In this document: positions 9,146 to 18,317 of the stretch, in pieces | Layout of the letters: each line of letters begins with the position of its first letter | Position numbering within the stretch: the stretch's first letter is position 1 | From: Dyella sp. C11 | GTDB taxonomy: Bacteria > Pseudomonadota > Gammaproteobacteria > Xanthomonadales > Rhodanobacteraceae | Assembly: GCF_003121485.1 (NCBI RefSeq) | Contig: NZ_QAVX01000020.1 | Span: forward strand, 28,858-92,857 | Length of the DNA stretch: 64,000 bases | Direction: 5' to 3' | Program-made: the position numbers and the translations under genes | Notes under the pieces: model-generated | What the model was told of the DNA's origin: nothing | Database searches by the model: none | Seen by the model: the letters and a program-made list of their open reading frames with translations, nothing else

Positions 9146-11167
9146 ATGGAAAAGCCGGCAACACGTGCTCGGCAAGCGCTAGGTTCGAAACCCTCCGGCA
9201 TGCGACGTGCCCTGTGGCTGGCCGGCCTGGCCATGGCCGCCGTCTCGCCATTGCACGCGGCGACGATGGACCCCGCCGTGTTGCCCCGGGTACAGGCGGC
9301 CACGTTCGAGGTTGTCATTCCCAAACCGGTGAAAGATCCGCTCAGCTACGAGAAGCCGCTGCCCTTCGACCAGCTGCCGTACCAGCAGCGCACGGACAAG
9401 TTCTACTCGGTGGGCACGGCCTTCGCGATCGGCGAGAACCGCTATGTCACCGCCGGCCACGTGTTGTCGCTGGGCATCGACAGCCTGATGGGCGAACCAG
9501 CCTTGCGTGACGCCGCCGGCCACGTCTACGCCATCGACAAGGTCACGCGCTACTCGCTGCATGAAGACTTCGTCGAGTTCTCGCTGAAAGACCCGCCGAA
9601 GGTCGCACCGCTGGCGGTCAACACGCAGCCGGACGTGAACCAGGTGGTCTACGCCGTGGGTAACGCATTGGGCACGGGCATCGTGATCCGCGATGGCCTC
9701 TACACTTCGCAGACGCCGGAAGACCAGGACGGGCGCTGGAAATGGCTGCGTTTCTCGGCGGCGGCCTCGCCCGGCAACAGCGGCGGCCCGTTGCTGGACA
9801 AGGACGGCAAGGTCATTGGCGTCGTGGTGATGAAATCGCCGGACGAAAACCTCAACTACGCGCTGCCCATCGACCTGGTGCTGAAGGCACCGGAAAACAT
9901 CGCGTCCATCGATACGCGCGAGAGCTATCAGCTCGACGTCATCGAGGACAAGCACACCGGCGACTTCAAGGCACAGTTCCCGTTGCCCAAGAGTTTTGCG
10001 GACTTCAGCGCGGCGTACCAGAAATTGCACAACGCCGACGTCGACCAGAAGCGGCATGAGCTGTTGACGGAAAACGCCGCCACCATGTTCCCCAACGGCC
10101 CCGGCGCAAGCCGTCTGCTGCACGTGAACTCCGACGCCAACCCGTTCCCCACCCTGCTCCACCGCAACAGCAACGGCAACTGGGTGACCAGCAAGGTCGC
10201 CGAGAACAAGGCGGTGCTTCCGCACAACGGTTATGTCAGCCGTGCCATCGTGGGCCAGCAGGTGATGTTCCATCTGCGCAAGCCCGACGACGTCACCAGC
10301 AAGCAGCTGTACGGCGATTCGAAGGTCTTCATGGACCTGGTGCTGAAGGGTGCGCCGATGCAGCGGCGCGTGGGCACGGAAAGCGTCAAGATCACCTCGC
10401 TTGGCGAGCCCACGCTGAGCGCCAGTTTCACGGACAACTACCAGCGTCGCTGGCAGATCCGCGAATGGCCGATGGCGTACGACAACGGCCTGATCGTCGC
10501 TTTCCTGCTGCCGGTACCCGACGGTTACTCCGCCATGGTGCGCGTCACCAGCAACCGCACCGAACACGAAGACATGAGCGACCTGAAGCAGCTCGCCAAC
10601 TTCGTGGACGTGTCCTACAGCGGCACGCTGGCGCAGTGGAAGGAGTTCCTCGCCAACACCGAACTGCTGCCCAGCGTGCTGTCCGACATCGCCATTCGCT
10701 TCAACTACGGCGACGACTTCAAGTACCAGTCCAAGCGCATCGGTTTCGCGTACACGCCCTCGCTGCAGAAGATCGATGCCGACAGCGAACTGGTACTCGG
10801 CATGTCCTACTTCCAGGACCACGGCAAGACGGTGTGGGACGTGTCGAAGGTGGAAGTGAAATCCAACATCGACAACGCCGAGCACGTGAGCGTGAACCGT
10901 CACGTAGCACCGTCGGACGATCTGGACGACAGCTTCCGCAATCACTGGGGCAAGATCGTCAATCGCAGCCATCCGGATGATGGCGTGCCGTACAGCGAAA
11001 ACGACATGACGTACATCGGCACGGTCGGTGGCACGCAGGTCAGCGCCGACAAGAAGCCGGATGTGCTCTACACCGCGTTCTACGGCGTGGACGGCCCACG
11101 CCCCGAAGACGCCATGAAGGGCAAGCTCAACCAGTTGCTGGACAAGCTGCAGGTCAACGAGCACTGA
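9146..11167 (+). CDS. Secreted trypsin-like serine protease with large C-terminal region
   Basis: The ATG at 9146 has a GAGGC ribosome site, giving 673 residues. A signal peptide with a long basic lead runs to about residue 38 (…AMAAVSPLHA). An internal ATG at 9200 could be the true start. The trypsin-like domain shows VTAGHV with His105, HEDFVEF with Asp141 and PGNSGGPL with Ser212, a complete catalytic triad. Residues after about 250 (over 400) match no domain I recognise and contain no evident PDZ, membrane anchor or repeat. The protein is probably periplasmic or extracellular. It is convergent with the MFS gene, with a hairpin between them. Confidence 0.82.
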   Translation: MEKPATRARQALGSKPSGMRRALWLAGLAMAAVSPLHAATMDPAVLPRVQAATFEVVIPKPVKDPLSYEKPLPFDQLPYQQRTDKFYSVGTAFAIGENRYVTAGHVLSLGIDSLMGEPALRDAAGHVYAIDKVTRYSLHEDFVEFSLKDPPKVAPLAVNTQPDVNQVVYAVGNALGTGIVIRDGLYTSQTPEDQDGRWKWLRFSAAASPGNSGGPLLDKDGKVIGVVVMKSPDENLNYALPIDLVLKAPENIASIDTRESYQLDVIEDKHTGDFKAQFPLPKSFADFSAAYQKLHNADVDQKRHELLTENAATMFPNGPGASRLLHVNSDANPFPTLLHRNSNGNWVTSKVAENKAVLPHNGYVSRAIVGQQVMFHLRKPDDVTSKQLYGDSKVFMDLVLKGAPMQRRVGTESVKITSLGEPTLSASFTDNYQRRWQIREWPMAYDNGLIVAFLLPVPDGYSAMVRVTSNRTEHEDMSDLKQLANFVDVSYSGTLAQWKEFLANTELLPSVLSDIAIRFNYGDDFKYQSKRIGFAYTPSLQKIDADSELVLGMSYFQDHGKTVWDVSKVEVKSNIDNAEHVSVNRHVAPSDDLDDSFRNHWGKIVNRSHPDDGVPYSENDMTYIGTVGGTQVSADKKPDVLYTAFYGVDGPRPEDAMKGKLNQLLDKLQVNEH

Positions 11168-11175
11168 GCCACCAG

Positions 11176-11204
11176 GTGCGGGGCCATGGCGCCCCGCACT
11201 TTCT
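11176..11204. terminator. Bidirectional terminator between protease and MFS gene
   Basis: GTGCGGGGC at 11176–11184 pairs with GCCCCGCAC at 11191–11199 over a 6-base loop, followed by TTTCTC. It sits between two convergent stop codons. Confidence 0.65.
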
Positions 11205-11213
11205 CCCGGGCCA

Positions 11214-12488
11214 TCAACGCGGCTCGGTGATTTCCGTCTGGAGCTCCACTTCCACCTCGGCCGTGGCGTCGTGCGGAACGCGCGGCTTGCCGGTAAGCCG
11301 GTGATACCAGCGCCAGCCGAACCAGCCCGCTACCGTGAGCGCCGTGGCGCCCAGTGCCAGGTTCACCATGTGGCCGGACAACAGCGGCGACAGCACGCCG
11401 GCGACCACTGCGCAAAGCATCAGGCTGCAGAACGCCTGCACCGATGATGCGCCGCCACGACGATGCGGAAAGCGGTCCAGCAGCAACAGCGTCAAGGTGG
11501 GAAATGCGAGCTGCACGCCGATGCCGTGCACGATCAGCGGCAGCATGGACCACGGCAGCACCGGCTCGGGCGTGATAAGCGCCGCCGCCAGATGCAATGC
11601 ACACGCGAGCAACATGGCGCCATAGCCCAGGTTCACCGTGTAGACCACGCTGCGACGGTTGGCCATGCGCCCGGACAACCATGCGCCGATCATCAGGCCG
11701 ATCACGGTGGGCAGGAACAGCCACGGAAAGCCCTGCGCCGACAGATGCAGCAGGTCGCGAATGATGTGCGGTGCCGATGCAATGTAGAGAAACAATCCCG
11801 CGAAATTCACCGTGCACGCCAACAGCAAAGGCCAGAACGGTCGGTCCTTGCCGAAGCTCACGTAACCGCGCACCAGCGTGCTGGCATTGAACGGCGTGCG
11901 TGCCTCGGGCGGATGGGTTTCGTCCAGATACAGCATCAACGCCACGGCCAGGAAAGCCGTGAACGCCATCAATACCCAGAAGATGCCGTGCCAGCCGTTG
12001 AGGAACAGCAGTTGTGCGCCAACGATGGGCGCGATCACCGGGGCCACGCTGAAGATCATCATCACGCGCGACATCAGCTGTTGCGCGGCCGCGCCTTCCA
12101 GGCTGTCGCGCACAATCGCGCGCCCCACCACCAGGCCCGCACCCGCACACACACCCTGCAACGAACGGCAGGCCAGCAGCATGCCGTAGGACGTGGACAA
12201 CGCCGCACCAGCCGACGCCAGCGAATACACCAGCATGCCCGCGACGATCACCGGCTTGCGCCCGATGGCATCAGAAATGGCACCGTGGAACAGGCTCATC
12301 ACGGCGTAGGTGATCAGGTACATGCTGATCATCTGCTGCAGACCGGTGCTGTCCACGCCGAAGCGCTCGCCGATCAGCGGGAACGCCGGGAACACGGCAT
12401 CGATCGAGAACGGGCCGATCATGGACAGGCCCGCCAGCAGCCACGGCAGGCTGCGCCGGACGGGGCGCGGGGTGGATGTCATGGGCAT
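11214..12488 (-). CDS. Bcr/CflA-type MFS drug exporter
   Basis: The protein has 424 residues with 12 predicted membrane helices. Hallmarks are SIDAVFPAFPLIGERFGV in helix 1, GAISDAIGRKPV (the MFS motif A in loop 2–3), CRSLQGVCAGAG in helix 4 and VVGRAIVRD, typical of the Bcr/CflA branch of 12-TMS drug:H+ antiporters. These export chloramphenicol-type drugs, bicyclomycin or small metabolites, and the substrate here is unknown. The acidic, low-complexity tail (AEVEVELQTEITEPR) is unusual but lies outside the transport core. The gene diverges from the fluoride-responsive crcB operon. Confidence 0.9.
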   Translation of the reverse strand: MPMTSTPRPVRRSLPWLLAGLSMIGPFSIDAVFPAFPLIGERFGVDSTGLQQMISMYLITYAVMSLFHGAISDAIGRKPVIVAGMLVYSLASAGAALSTSYGMLLACRSLQGVCAGAGLVVGRAIVRDSLEGAAAQQLMSRVMMIFSVAPVIAPIVGAQLLFLNGWHGIFWVLMAFTAFLAVALMLYLDETHPPEARTPFNASTLVRGYVSFGKDRPFWPLLLACTVNFAGLFLYIASAPHIIRDLLHLSAQGFPWLFLPTVIGLMIGAWLSGRMANRRSVVYTVNLGYGAMLLACALHLAAALITPEPVLPWSMLPLIVHGIGVQLAFPTLTLLLLDRFPHRRGGASSVQAFCSLMLCAVVAGVLSPLLSGHMVNLALGATALTVAGWFGWRWYHRLTGKPRVPHDATAEVEVELQTEITEPR

Positions 12489-12544
12489 GGCACGGCGGGG
12501 GCGAGGTGCGCCGAGTATAGCGGCGCCCCCTGCACACCCGAGCC

Positions 12545-12573
12545 ATGACGTCCGGGGGATCTTCCGTTACGAT
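12545..12573 (+). promoter_or_regulatory. Candidate sigma-70 promoter for crcB operon
   Basis: ATGACG (−35, 12545–12550) and TACGAT (−10, 12568–12573) are spaced by 17 bases. The expected start, near 12580, is just ahead of the riboswitch, which supports the assignment. Confidence 0.45.
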
Positions 12574-12581
12574 CCATTCGC

Positions 12582-12656
12582 ACAGGGAGATGGCATGCCT
12601 CCCGCTCGGGCCAGGTGCCTCAGGGCGAACCACCTTCGGGTTGATGATGCCTGCAC
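12582..12656 (+). ncRNA. Fluoride riboswitch (crcB RNA motif)
   Basis: The stretch starting GGGAGATGGCATGCCTCCC (12585 on) and ending TGATGATGCCT (12642–12652) has the conserved ends of the fluoride-sensing aptamer, including the G-rich start, the GATGGCAT core, an internal variable stem and the 3' TGATGATGCC that forms the pseudoknot. It lies in the leader of crcB, the usual target, so both sequence and position agree. Fluoride binding, through Mg ions in this class, turns on expression. The next hairpin at 12659–12696 is a plausible expression platform. Confidence 0.9.
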
Positions 12657-12658
12657 CG

Positions 12659-12696
12659 CCGGACTTCCCGGGGCGCAGGCTCGTGCCTGTGTCCGG
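12659..12696 (+). promoter_or_regulatory. Hairpin downstream of fluoride aptamer, likely expression platform
   Basis: CCGGAC (12659–12664) pairs with GTCCGG (12691–12696), with a nested CAGGC-TCGT-GCCTG stem inside. No U-run follows, so control may act on translation or by Rho rather than by intrinsic termination. Confidence 0.4.
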
Positions 12697-12735
12697 AACG
12701 TCCTTCGTGATGGTGCTTCAGCAGGAGACGACGAC

Positions 12736-13119
12736 GTGGGCTGGACCGGTTTTCTCGCCGTAGGCGTCGGGGGCGTGCTGGGCTGCTGGCTGCGCTGGGT
12801 GCTCGGCGTGATGCTCAACCCCATCTTTCCTACCGTGCCGCTGGGCACGCTGGCCGCGAACCTTATCGGTGGCCTGTTGATGGGCGTAGTGCTTGGGGGG
12901 TTCGATCATTTCCAGACTTTGTCGCCGGAACTGCGGCTGTTCTGCGCCACCGGTTTTCTGGGCGGACTCACCACTTTCTCTACCTTTTCCGCCGAATCCA
13001 CCACCTTGTTACTGCGCCAGCAGTACCTTTGGTTCAGTGGCCACGTGGCGCTGCACCTGGTGGGCTCCATCGTGATGACCATCTCCGGCATCGCACTTAC
13101 CCGCGCCGTGCTGCGCTAG
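12736..13119 (+). CDS. crcB: Fluoride ion channel CrcB/FluC
   Basis: The GTG start at 12736 has AGGAG at good spacing and gives 127 residues, the usual length. Longer open frames upstream run through the riboswitch and are rejected. Four membrane helices are visible, with GGVLGCWLRW, the conserved PLGTLAANLIGGLLMG and CATGFLGGLTTFSTFSAE (the TTFSTF fluoride-pore motif). FluC forms dual-topology dimers that expel fluoride across the inner membrane. The next gene, DUF190, follows after 8 bases. Confidence 0.95.
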   Translation: MGWTGFLAVGVGGVLGCWLRWVLGVMLNPIFPTVPLGTLAANLIGGLLMGVVLGGFDHFQTLSPELRLFCATGFLGGLTTFSTFSAESTTLLLRQQYLWFSGHVALHLVGSIVMTISGIALTRAVLR

Positions 13120-13127
13120 GAGGCCCC

Positions 13128-13472
13128 ATGGAAACCACACAGCAAGGCGTCCTGCTGATCTTCTATACCCATGCGCGCGCCCGTCACGACGGCAAGCTGG
13201 TGTTCGAGTGGCTGCTTGAACATGCCCGCAAGCACGGCATCGGCGGCGGCTCGGCGTTTCGTGCCGTGTGCGGCTTCGGCCGGCACGGCGTGCTGCGTGA
13301 AGAACAGTTCTTCGAGCTGGCCGACGACCTGTCCGTCAAAGTGGAATTCCTGCTGTCCGAAGCCAAGGCGCATGAGCTGGTGGAGACCGTCCGCAAGAGC
13401 CGCGTCGACGCAGTGTATGCAATCGCTGCCGCAAGCTTTGGAACGTTGGGGAAAATCCCGGGAGCCGGCTGA
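13128..13472 (+). CDS. DUF190 family protein (PII-like fold)
   Basis: The protein has 114 residues. TAGGAGG sits just upstream of the ATG, overlapping the crcB stop. The sequence GVLLIFYTHARARHDGKLVFEWLLEHARKHGIGG and FGRHGVL match DUF190, a small family with a ferredoxin-like, PII-like fold. DUF190 genes are often found next to crcB, so it probably modulates or accompanies fluoride export. The biochemical role is not established. It would be under control of the same riboswitch. Confidence 0.88.
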   Translation: METTQQGVLLIFYTHARARHDGKLVFEWLLEHARKHGIGGGSAFRAVCGFGRHGVLREEQFFELADDLSVKVEFLLSEAKAHELVETVRKSRVDAVYAIAAASFGTLGKIPGAG

Positions 13473-13525
13473 CCTGCCCGCCCGCTCCCGTCCGGCCACG
13501 CATCGTCACCTGCCACGAGGAACGC

Positions 13526-14644
13526 ATGAGCCAGGATTCACTGAAGGCACGCGCTGCCAGCCTGCTTGAACATGCCGGCATTCTGCTGAATGGGTCGCGC
13601 CCCACCGACATGCATGTGCACGACGATCGCGTGTATCCCCGCGTGTTCGCGCACGGCTCGCTCGGGCTTGGCGAAAGCTACATGGACGGCTGGTGGGACA
13701 GCGACGACCTGCCCGGCATGTTCACCCACATCCTCAGCGCGCAGCTGGACGCCGAACTGAAAACCCTGGACACGCTGCTGGCGCATTTGAAGGCGCGCTT
13801 CATCAACCTTCAGCGAGGCGAGCACGCGTTCGAGATCGGTAAGGTCCATTACGACCTGGGCAATGATCTGTTCCAGGCCATGCTGGGCAAACGGATGGTG
13901 TATTCGTGCGGCTACTGGGCGCAGGCGAACAACCTGGACGACGCGCAGGAAGCCAAGCTCGACCTGATCTGCCGCAAGCTGCGCCTGCATCCGGGACAGC
14001 GTGTGCTGGACATCGGCTGCGGCTGGGGCGAGGCGCTGAAATTCGCAGCGGAGCATTACGGTGTGCAGGGCGTGGGTATCACCGTGTCGCAGGAGCAGGC
14101 CGCGTTTGCGCGCGAGCTGTGCGACGGCCTGCCCATCGATATTCGCCTGCAGGATTACCGCGAACTCAACGAACCCTTCGATGCCATTTTTTCCATCGGC
14201 ATGTTCGAGCACGTGGGCGCGCTCAATTACCGCACCTACTTTGAAATGGCGCGGCGCTGCCTGCGCAGCGATGGCTTGTTCGTGCTGCATTCCATCGGCA
14301 GCAACGGCACACCCAGCCGGCCGGATCCGTGGATCGAGAAGTACATCTTCCCCAACTCCATGATTCCCGCCGCCAGCCAGGTCACCGAAGCACTGCAGAA
14401 CCTGTTCGTGGTGGAGGACTGGCACAACTTCGGCGCCGACTACGACCTCACGCTTACCTCGTGGCGAGCCAATTTCGACGCGGCATGGCCTACGCTTTCG
14501 GCGAACTACGACGACCGCTTCCGCCGCATGTGGCGTTTCTACCTGGCCGTGTCCGCCGCGGTGTTCCGCAGCCGCCGAGACCAGCTGTGGCAACTCACGC
14601 TGAGTCCCCATGGCGTGCAGGGCGGCTATCGCGTGCCGCGCTGA
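13526..14644 (+). CDS. cfa: Cyclopropane-fatty-acyl-phospholipid synthase
   Basis: The protein has 372 residues, and GAGGAACGC precedes the ATG. An N-terminal lipid-binding region contains LGESYMDGWWDSDDL and YDLGNDLFQAML. The SAM-binding domain has VLDIGCGWGEALKFAA and the catalytic-site segments SIGMFEHVG and NYRTYFEMA. The enzyme adds a methylene bridge from SAM to unsaturated acyl chains of membrane phospholipids, typically on entry to stationary phase. It begins 53 bases after the DUF190 gene and may have its own promoter. Confidence 0.95.
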   Translation: MSQDSLKARAASLLEHAGILLNGSRPTDMHVHDDRVYPRVFAHGSLGLGESYMDGWWDSDDLPGMFTHILSAQLDAELKTLDTLLAHLKARFINLQRGEHAFEIGKVHYDLGNDLFQAMLGKRMVYSCGYWAQANNLDDAQEAKLDLICRKLRLHPGQRVLDIGCGWGEALKFAAEHYGVQGVGITVSQEQAAFARELCDGLPIDIRLQDYRELNEPFDAIFSIGMFEHVGALNYRTYFEMARRCLRSDGLFVLHSIGSNGTPSRPDPWIEKYIFPNSMIPAASQVTEALQNLFVVEDWHNFGADYDLTLTSWRANFDAAWPTLSANYDDRFRRMWRFYLAVSAAVFRSRRDQLWQLTLSPHGVQGGYRVPR

Positions 14645-14688
14645 AACAGCTTGCAGCAAGCCAGTTCGCGCACGATAGTGCTCAGATC

Positions 14689-14714
14689 GGCGGGCCGGAT
14701 GGCCTTGGCCCGCC
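14689..14714 (+). terminator. Hairpin after cfa, possible terminator
   Basis: GGCGGGCC (14689–14696) and GGCCCGCC (14707–14714) form an 8-base perfect stem. No U-run follows, so termination is uncertain. Confidence 0.4.
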
Positions 14715-14766
14715 CAGAGCCCGCAGGCTCCAAAAACACGTGGTCCGCCCTCACCCGGGATTCCCC

Positions 14767-15642
14767 TTGAAACTGTTTCGTCGATTTGCCGCCGCCCTGG
14801 CCCTCAATCTGTTGCTGGTCGCCCTGGCCTCGGCGCAGCCTGCGCTGTGGGTCGCCAGGAACGATCACGCCACCATCTACCTGTTCGGCACCGTGCACCT
14901 GCTGCCTTCGGATACGAACTGGAAATCGGCGACGCTGGACAAGGCGCTGGACGAAAGCCAGCGCCTGAGCATCGAGATCGTCGATGACGACTCCAGCTCC
15001 ATGCAAACGCTGGTGATGCAGCACGGCCTGGATCTCAGCGCACCGCTGTCGAGCAAACTCGACGACAAGGACCGCACCGAGCTGGAACAGGCTGCCGAAA
15101 CCGCCAAGCTTCCCGGCGGTCTTGCCGCCTTGCAGCCCATGCGCCCGTGGCTGGCCGCGCTCACGCTCACCATGGCACCGCTGATGCAGGCCGGGCTGGA
15201 CCCGAACCAGGGCGTGGACAAGCTGATCAAGGCCCGCATGCAGCAGGCCGGCAAGCCCATCGACGGTCTGGAAACCGCCGAAAAGCAGATCCGCATGCTG
15301 TCGGACCTGCCCGAAGACATGCAGCTGGATTTCCTCCGCCAGTCGTTCAAGGACGTGGCCGACGGCCCCGCCAAATTGCGCGAACTGATCGATGCCTGGC
15401 GCAACGGCGACACCGCCGCCATCGCCCGCATCGAAGACGAGGACCTGCGCAAGGAGAGTCCCATGCTCTACCAGCGCCTGATCGTGGAACGGAACCAGGC
15501 GTGGGCGAAGATCATCGCCGAGCGCATGCAGCAGCCGGGCGTCAGCTTCGTCGCCGTGGGCGCTGGCCACCTGGCCGGCCCGGACAGCCTGCAGGAGCAG
15601 CTGCGCAAGCTGGGCGTGGAAACCACGCGCATACAGAAGTAA
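14767..15642 (+). CDS. TraB/GumN family exported protein
   Basis: The start is the TTG at 14767, with GGGA seven bases upstream, giving 291 residues that begin with a good signal peptide (KLFRRFAAALALNLLLVALASAQ). The mature part begins ALWVARNDHATIYLFGTVHLLP, the conserved GTxH motif of the TraB/GumN (Tiki-like) family, and ends with VSFVAVGAGHLAGPDSLQEQLRKLG, the paired GxxH motif. Tiki homologues are metalloproteases; bacterial members are assumed to be periplasmic hydrolases, but their role is unproven. In xanthomonads GumN lies beside xanthan genes, but no such cluster is present here. Confidence 0.85.
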   Translation: MKLFRRFAAALALNLLLVALASAQPALWVARNDHATIYLFGTVHLLPSDTNWKSATLDKALDESQRLSIEIVDDDSSSMQTLVMQHGLDLSAPLSSKLDDKDRTELEQAAETAKLPGGLAALQPMRPWLAALTLTMAPLMQAGLDPNQGVDKLIKARMQQAGKPIDGLETAEKQIRMLSDLPEDMQLDFLRQSFKDVADGPAKLRELIDAWRNGDTAAIARIEDEDLRKESPMLYQRLIVERNQAWAKIIAERMQQPGVSFVAVGAGHLAGPDSLQEQLRKLGVETTRIQK

Positions 15643-15664
15643 CTCGGGCTGGCCATGCCCTCCC

Positions 15665-15783
15665 TGTAGGAGCGCGCTTGTGCGCGACCGGCGCACGCCA
15701 GCCAGCCAAGGCCACCGGCTGGTCGCCCCATCTGTTCGCCGCAGCAAGGCCCCCACCCGGTCGCGCACAAGTGCGCTCCTACA
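15665..15783. repeat. Inverted dispersed repeat, family A, copy 1
   Basis: The left arm (15665–15691, starting TGTAGGAGCGCGCTTGTGCG) and the right arm (15757–15783) are inverted copies, 27 bases with one mismatch, separated by 65 bases. The same element occurs at 18140 and, as a variant, at 26569. It lies between the TraB gene and parC. Confidence 0.85.
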
Positions 15784-15892
15784 TAAGAAACAACCGGCCG
15801 GGCTCGGTTACCCCTCGCCCCCCGATCCCCCTTTCTGGCACCATCCCCCGGTTAAGCGCGCCGCCCGCGCGCACGCCAACTGACGCAAGCCC

Positions 15893-18130
15893 ATGAATCT
15901 GCAAGCCAATTTCGAACAGATCCCGCTCAAGGAGTACGCCGAGCGGGCGTATCTCGATTATTCGATGTACGTGGTGCTGGACCGCGCCCTGCCCTTCGTG
16001 GGCGATGGCCTGAAGCCGGTACAGCGCCGCATCGTCTACGCCATGAGCGAACTGGGCCTGGCCGCGTCGTCCAAGCCCAAGAAATCCGCCCGCACCATCG
16101 GCGACGTGATCGGCAAGTTCCATCCGCACGGCGACACCTCGTGCTACGAGGCGATGGTGCTGATGGCCCAGCCGTTCTCGTACCGCTACCCGCTGGTGGA
16201 CGGCCAGGGCAACTTCGGTTCGCCGGACGATCCGAAAAGCTTCGCCGCGATGCGCTACACCGAGTCGCGCCTCAGCCCCATCGCCGAAGCGCTGCTGGGC
16301 GAACTGGGCCAGGGCACGGTCGACTGGGTGCCCAACTTCGACGGCACGCTGGAAGAACCCAGCTGGCTGCCGGCGCGCGTGCCGCACGTGCTGCTCAACG
16401 GCTCCATGGGCATCGCCGTGGGCATGGCCACCGACATCCCGCCGCACAACCTGCGCGAAGTGGTGAGTGCATGCATCCGCCTGCTGGATGATCCGGACGC
16501 CACCGTCGCGGACCTGTGCGAGCACATCCAGGGCCCGGACTACCCGACCGAAGCGGAAATCCTCACCCCGCGCAACGACCTGCTGGCCATGTACCAGAAC
16601 GGCGTGGGCTCGGTGCGCGCGCGTGCCGTGTATCACGTGGACGAAGGCAACATCGTCATCACCGCGCTGCCGCACCAGGTCAGCCCGTCCAAGATCCTCG
16701 AGCAGATCGCCGCTCAGATGCGCGCGAAGAAGCTGCCGATGGTGGAAGACCTGCGCGACGAATCCGACCACGAGAACCCGATTCGCCTGGTGGTGGTGCC
16801 GCGTTCCAACCGCGTGGACGCATCGGAAGTGATGCAGCATCTCTTCGCCACGACGGATCTGGAAAAGAGCTTCCGCATCAACCTCAACATGATCGGCCTG
16901 GATGGCCGTCCGCAGGTGAAGGATCTCAAGCGCATCCTCAGCGAGTGGCTGAGCTTCCGCACGAGCACGGTCACCCGCCGCCTGGAACACCGCCTGGCCA
17001 AGGTCGAGCGCCGCCTGCACCTGTTGGAAGGTTTGCGCATCGCTTACCTCAACCTGGACGAGGTGATCCGCATCGTCCGCACCGAGGATGAGCCCAAGCA
17101 GGTATTGATGGCGCGCTTTGCGCTGAGCGAAGAGCAGACCGACTACATCCTCGAAACCAAGCTGCGCCAGCTGGCGCGCCTGGAAGAGATGAAGATCAAT
17201 GCCGAACGCGATCAGCTGGAAGAAGAACGCGCACGCATCAACGTGTTGCTGAAATCGCCGGCCAAGCTCAAGGGCCTGATCAAGGAAGAACTGCGCGCCG
17301 ACGCCGCCAAGTTCGGCGATGACCGCCGCTCGCCGCTGGTTCAGCGCGAAGCCGCGCAGGCGCTGGACGAAAGCGCACTGGTGGCCAGCGAACCGGTCAC
17401 CGTGGTGCTGAGCCAGAAGGGCTGGATTCGCGCCGCCAAGGGCCACGACGTGGACGCCGACGGCCTCAACTACCGCGAAGGCGACAGCCTGCTCGCGGCG
17501 GTGAAGGCACGCACCACGCAGCAGATCGCGGTGATCGACTCCACCGGCCGCAGCTATTCCACGCCAGCGCACACGCTGCCGTCCGCACGCGGCAACGGCG
17601 ACCCGCTCACTGGCCGCTTCAGCCCGCCGTCGGGAGCCAGCTTCGACGCGCTGACGGCCGGCGACAACGACACGCGCCTGATCCTGGCCACCGATCATGG
17701 CTACGGCTTCGTGACCCGCTTCGAGGCACTCACCGGCCGCAACAAGGCCGGCAAGCAGATCATCACGCTGGGCGATGGCGCCAGGGTGCTGGCACCGCAG
17801 GTCAGCGCCGATCCGGCACGCGACCGCATCGTGGTAGTCACCACCGAAGGTCACCTGCTGATGTTCTCCGTGGCCGAGCTGCCGGAACTGGACAAGGGCA
17901 AGGGCAACAAGCTGATCGACGTGCCCAAGGCCAAGCTGGCTGCTGGCATCAAGGTCGTTGGCGTAGCCGTGGTCACCGAAGGCAAGGGCGAAGTGACGCT
18001 CTATGCCGGCCAGCGCAAGCTCACGCTGAAGTGGGCCAACCTGGTCGAGTACGGCGGCAACCGCGCCACCCGCGGCGGTTTGTTGCCGCAGGGCCTGCGT
18101 CGCGTGGAGCGAATCGAGACCACGGGCTAA
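15893..18130 (+). CDS. parC: DNA topoisomerase IV subunit A (ParC)
   Basis: The protein has 745 residues, normal for ParC. The winged-helix/tower region contains [13 protein letters not shown], the quinolone region [16 protein letters not shown] and the catalytic RYTESRL with Tyr122 (E. coli Tyr120). The RNA-like backbone motifs ILSEWL and DEPKQVLM follow, and then a short ParC-type beta-pinwheel, shorter than GyrA. With ParE it decatenates daughter chromosomes. Thr82 occupies the position of E. coli Ser80, while Glu86 keeps the Glu84 position. The gene is bracketed by inverted repeats on both sides; parE is not in the window. Confidence 0.96.
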   Translation: MNLQANFEQIPLKEYAERAYLDYSMYVVLDRALPFVGDGLKPVQRRIVYAMSELGLAASSKPKKSARTIGDVIGKFHPHGDTSCYEAMVLMAQPFSYRYPLVDGQGNFGSPDDPKSFAAMRYTESRLSPIAEALLGELGQGTVDWVPNFDGTLEEPSWLPARVPHVLLNGSMGIAVGMATDIPPHNLREVVSACIRLLDDPDATVADLCEHIQGPDYPTEAEILTPRNDLLAMYQNGVGSVRARAVYHVDEGNIVITALPHQVSPSKILEQIAAQMRAKKLPMVEDLRDESDHENPIRLVVVPRSNRVDASEVMQHLFATTDLEKSFRINLNMIGLDGRPQVKDLKRILSEWLSFRTSTVTRRLEHRLAKVERRLHLLEGLRIAYLNLDEVIRIVRTEDEPKQVLMARFALSEEQTDYILETKLRQLARLEEMKINAERDQLEEERARINVLLKSPAKLKGLIKEELRADAAKFGDDRRSPLVQREAAQALDESALVASEPVTVVLSQKGWIRAAKGHDVDADGLNYREGDSLLAAVKARTTQQIAVIDSTGRSYSTPAHTLPSARGNGDPLTGRFSPPSGASFDALTAGDNDTRLILATDHGYGFVTRFEALTGRNKAGKQIITLGDGARVLAPQVSADPARDRIVVVTTEGHLLMFSVAELPELDKGKGNKLIDVPKAKLAAGIKVVGVAVVTEGKGEVTLYAGQRKLTLKWANLVEYGGNRATRGGLLPQGLRRVERIETTG

Positions 18131-18139
18131 ACACACCCT

Positions 18140-18210
18140 TGTAGGAGCGCACTTGTGCGCGACCGCTGTTTGCCGGCAGGTCTGCGGTCGCGCACAAGTG
18201 CGCTCCTACA
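18140..18210. repeat. Inverted dispersed repeat, family A, copy 2
   Basis: Arms of 27 bases at 18140–18166 and 18184–18210 are perfect inverted copies around a 17-base loop. The first arm starts TGTAGGAGCGCACTTGTGCG. It begins 10 bases after the parC stop and can fold into a very strong hairpin that probably also terminates parC. Confidence 0.9.
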
Positions 18211-18317
18211 GGGGAAATGGAACGGGAACTTCACTGCCAGAGGCAGGATCAAATCGGGATGTGTGCACACCGGCGACGGTGGCGCGTTATAAAGCCCACG
18301 TCCCCGGAGCGTTTCCC

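Noticed and set aside
12310..12735. Long N-terminal extension of crcB
   Set aside because: It runs through the fluoride riboswitch and the usual 127-residue protein starts at a GTG with a strong ribosome site.
15779..18136. A 785-codon open frame opposite parC
   Set aside because: Antisense shadow of parC, with low-complexity composition.
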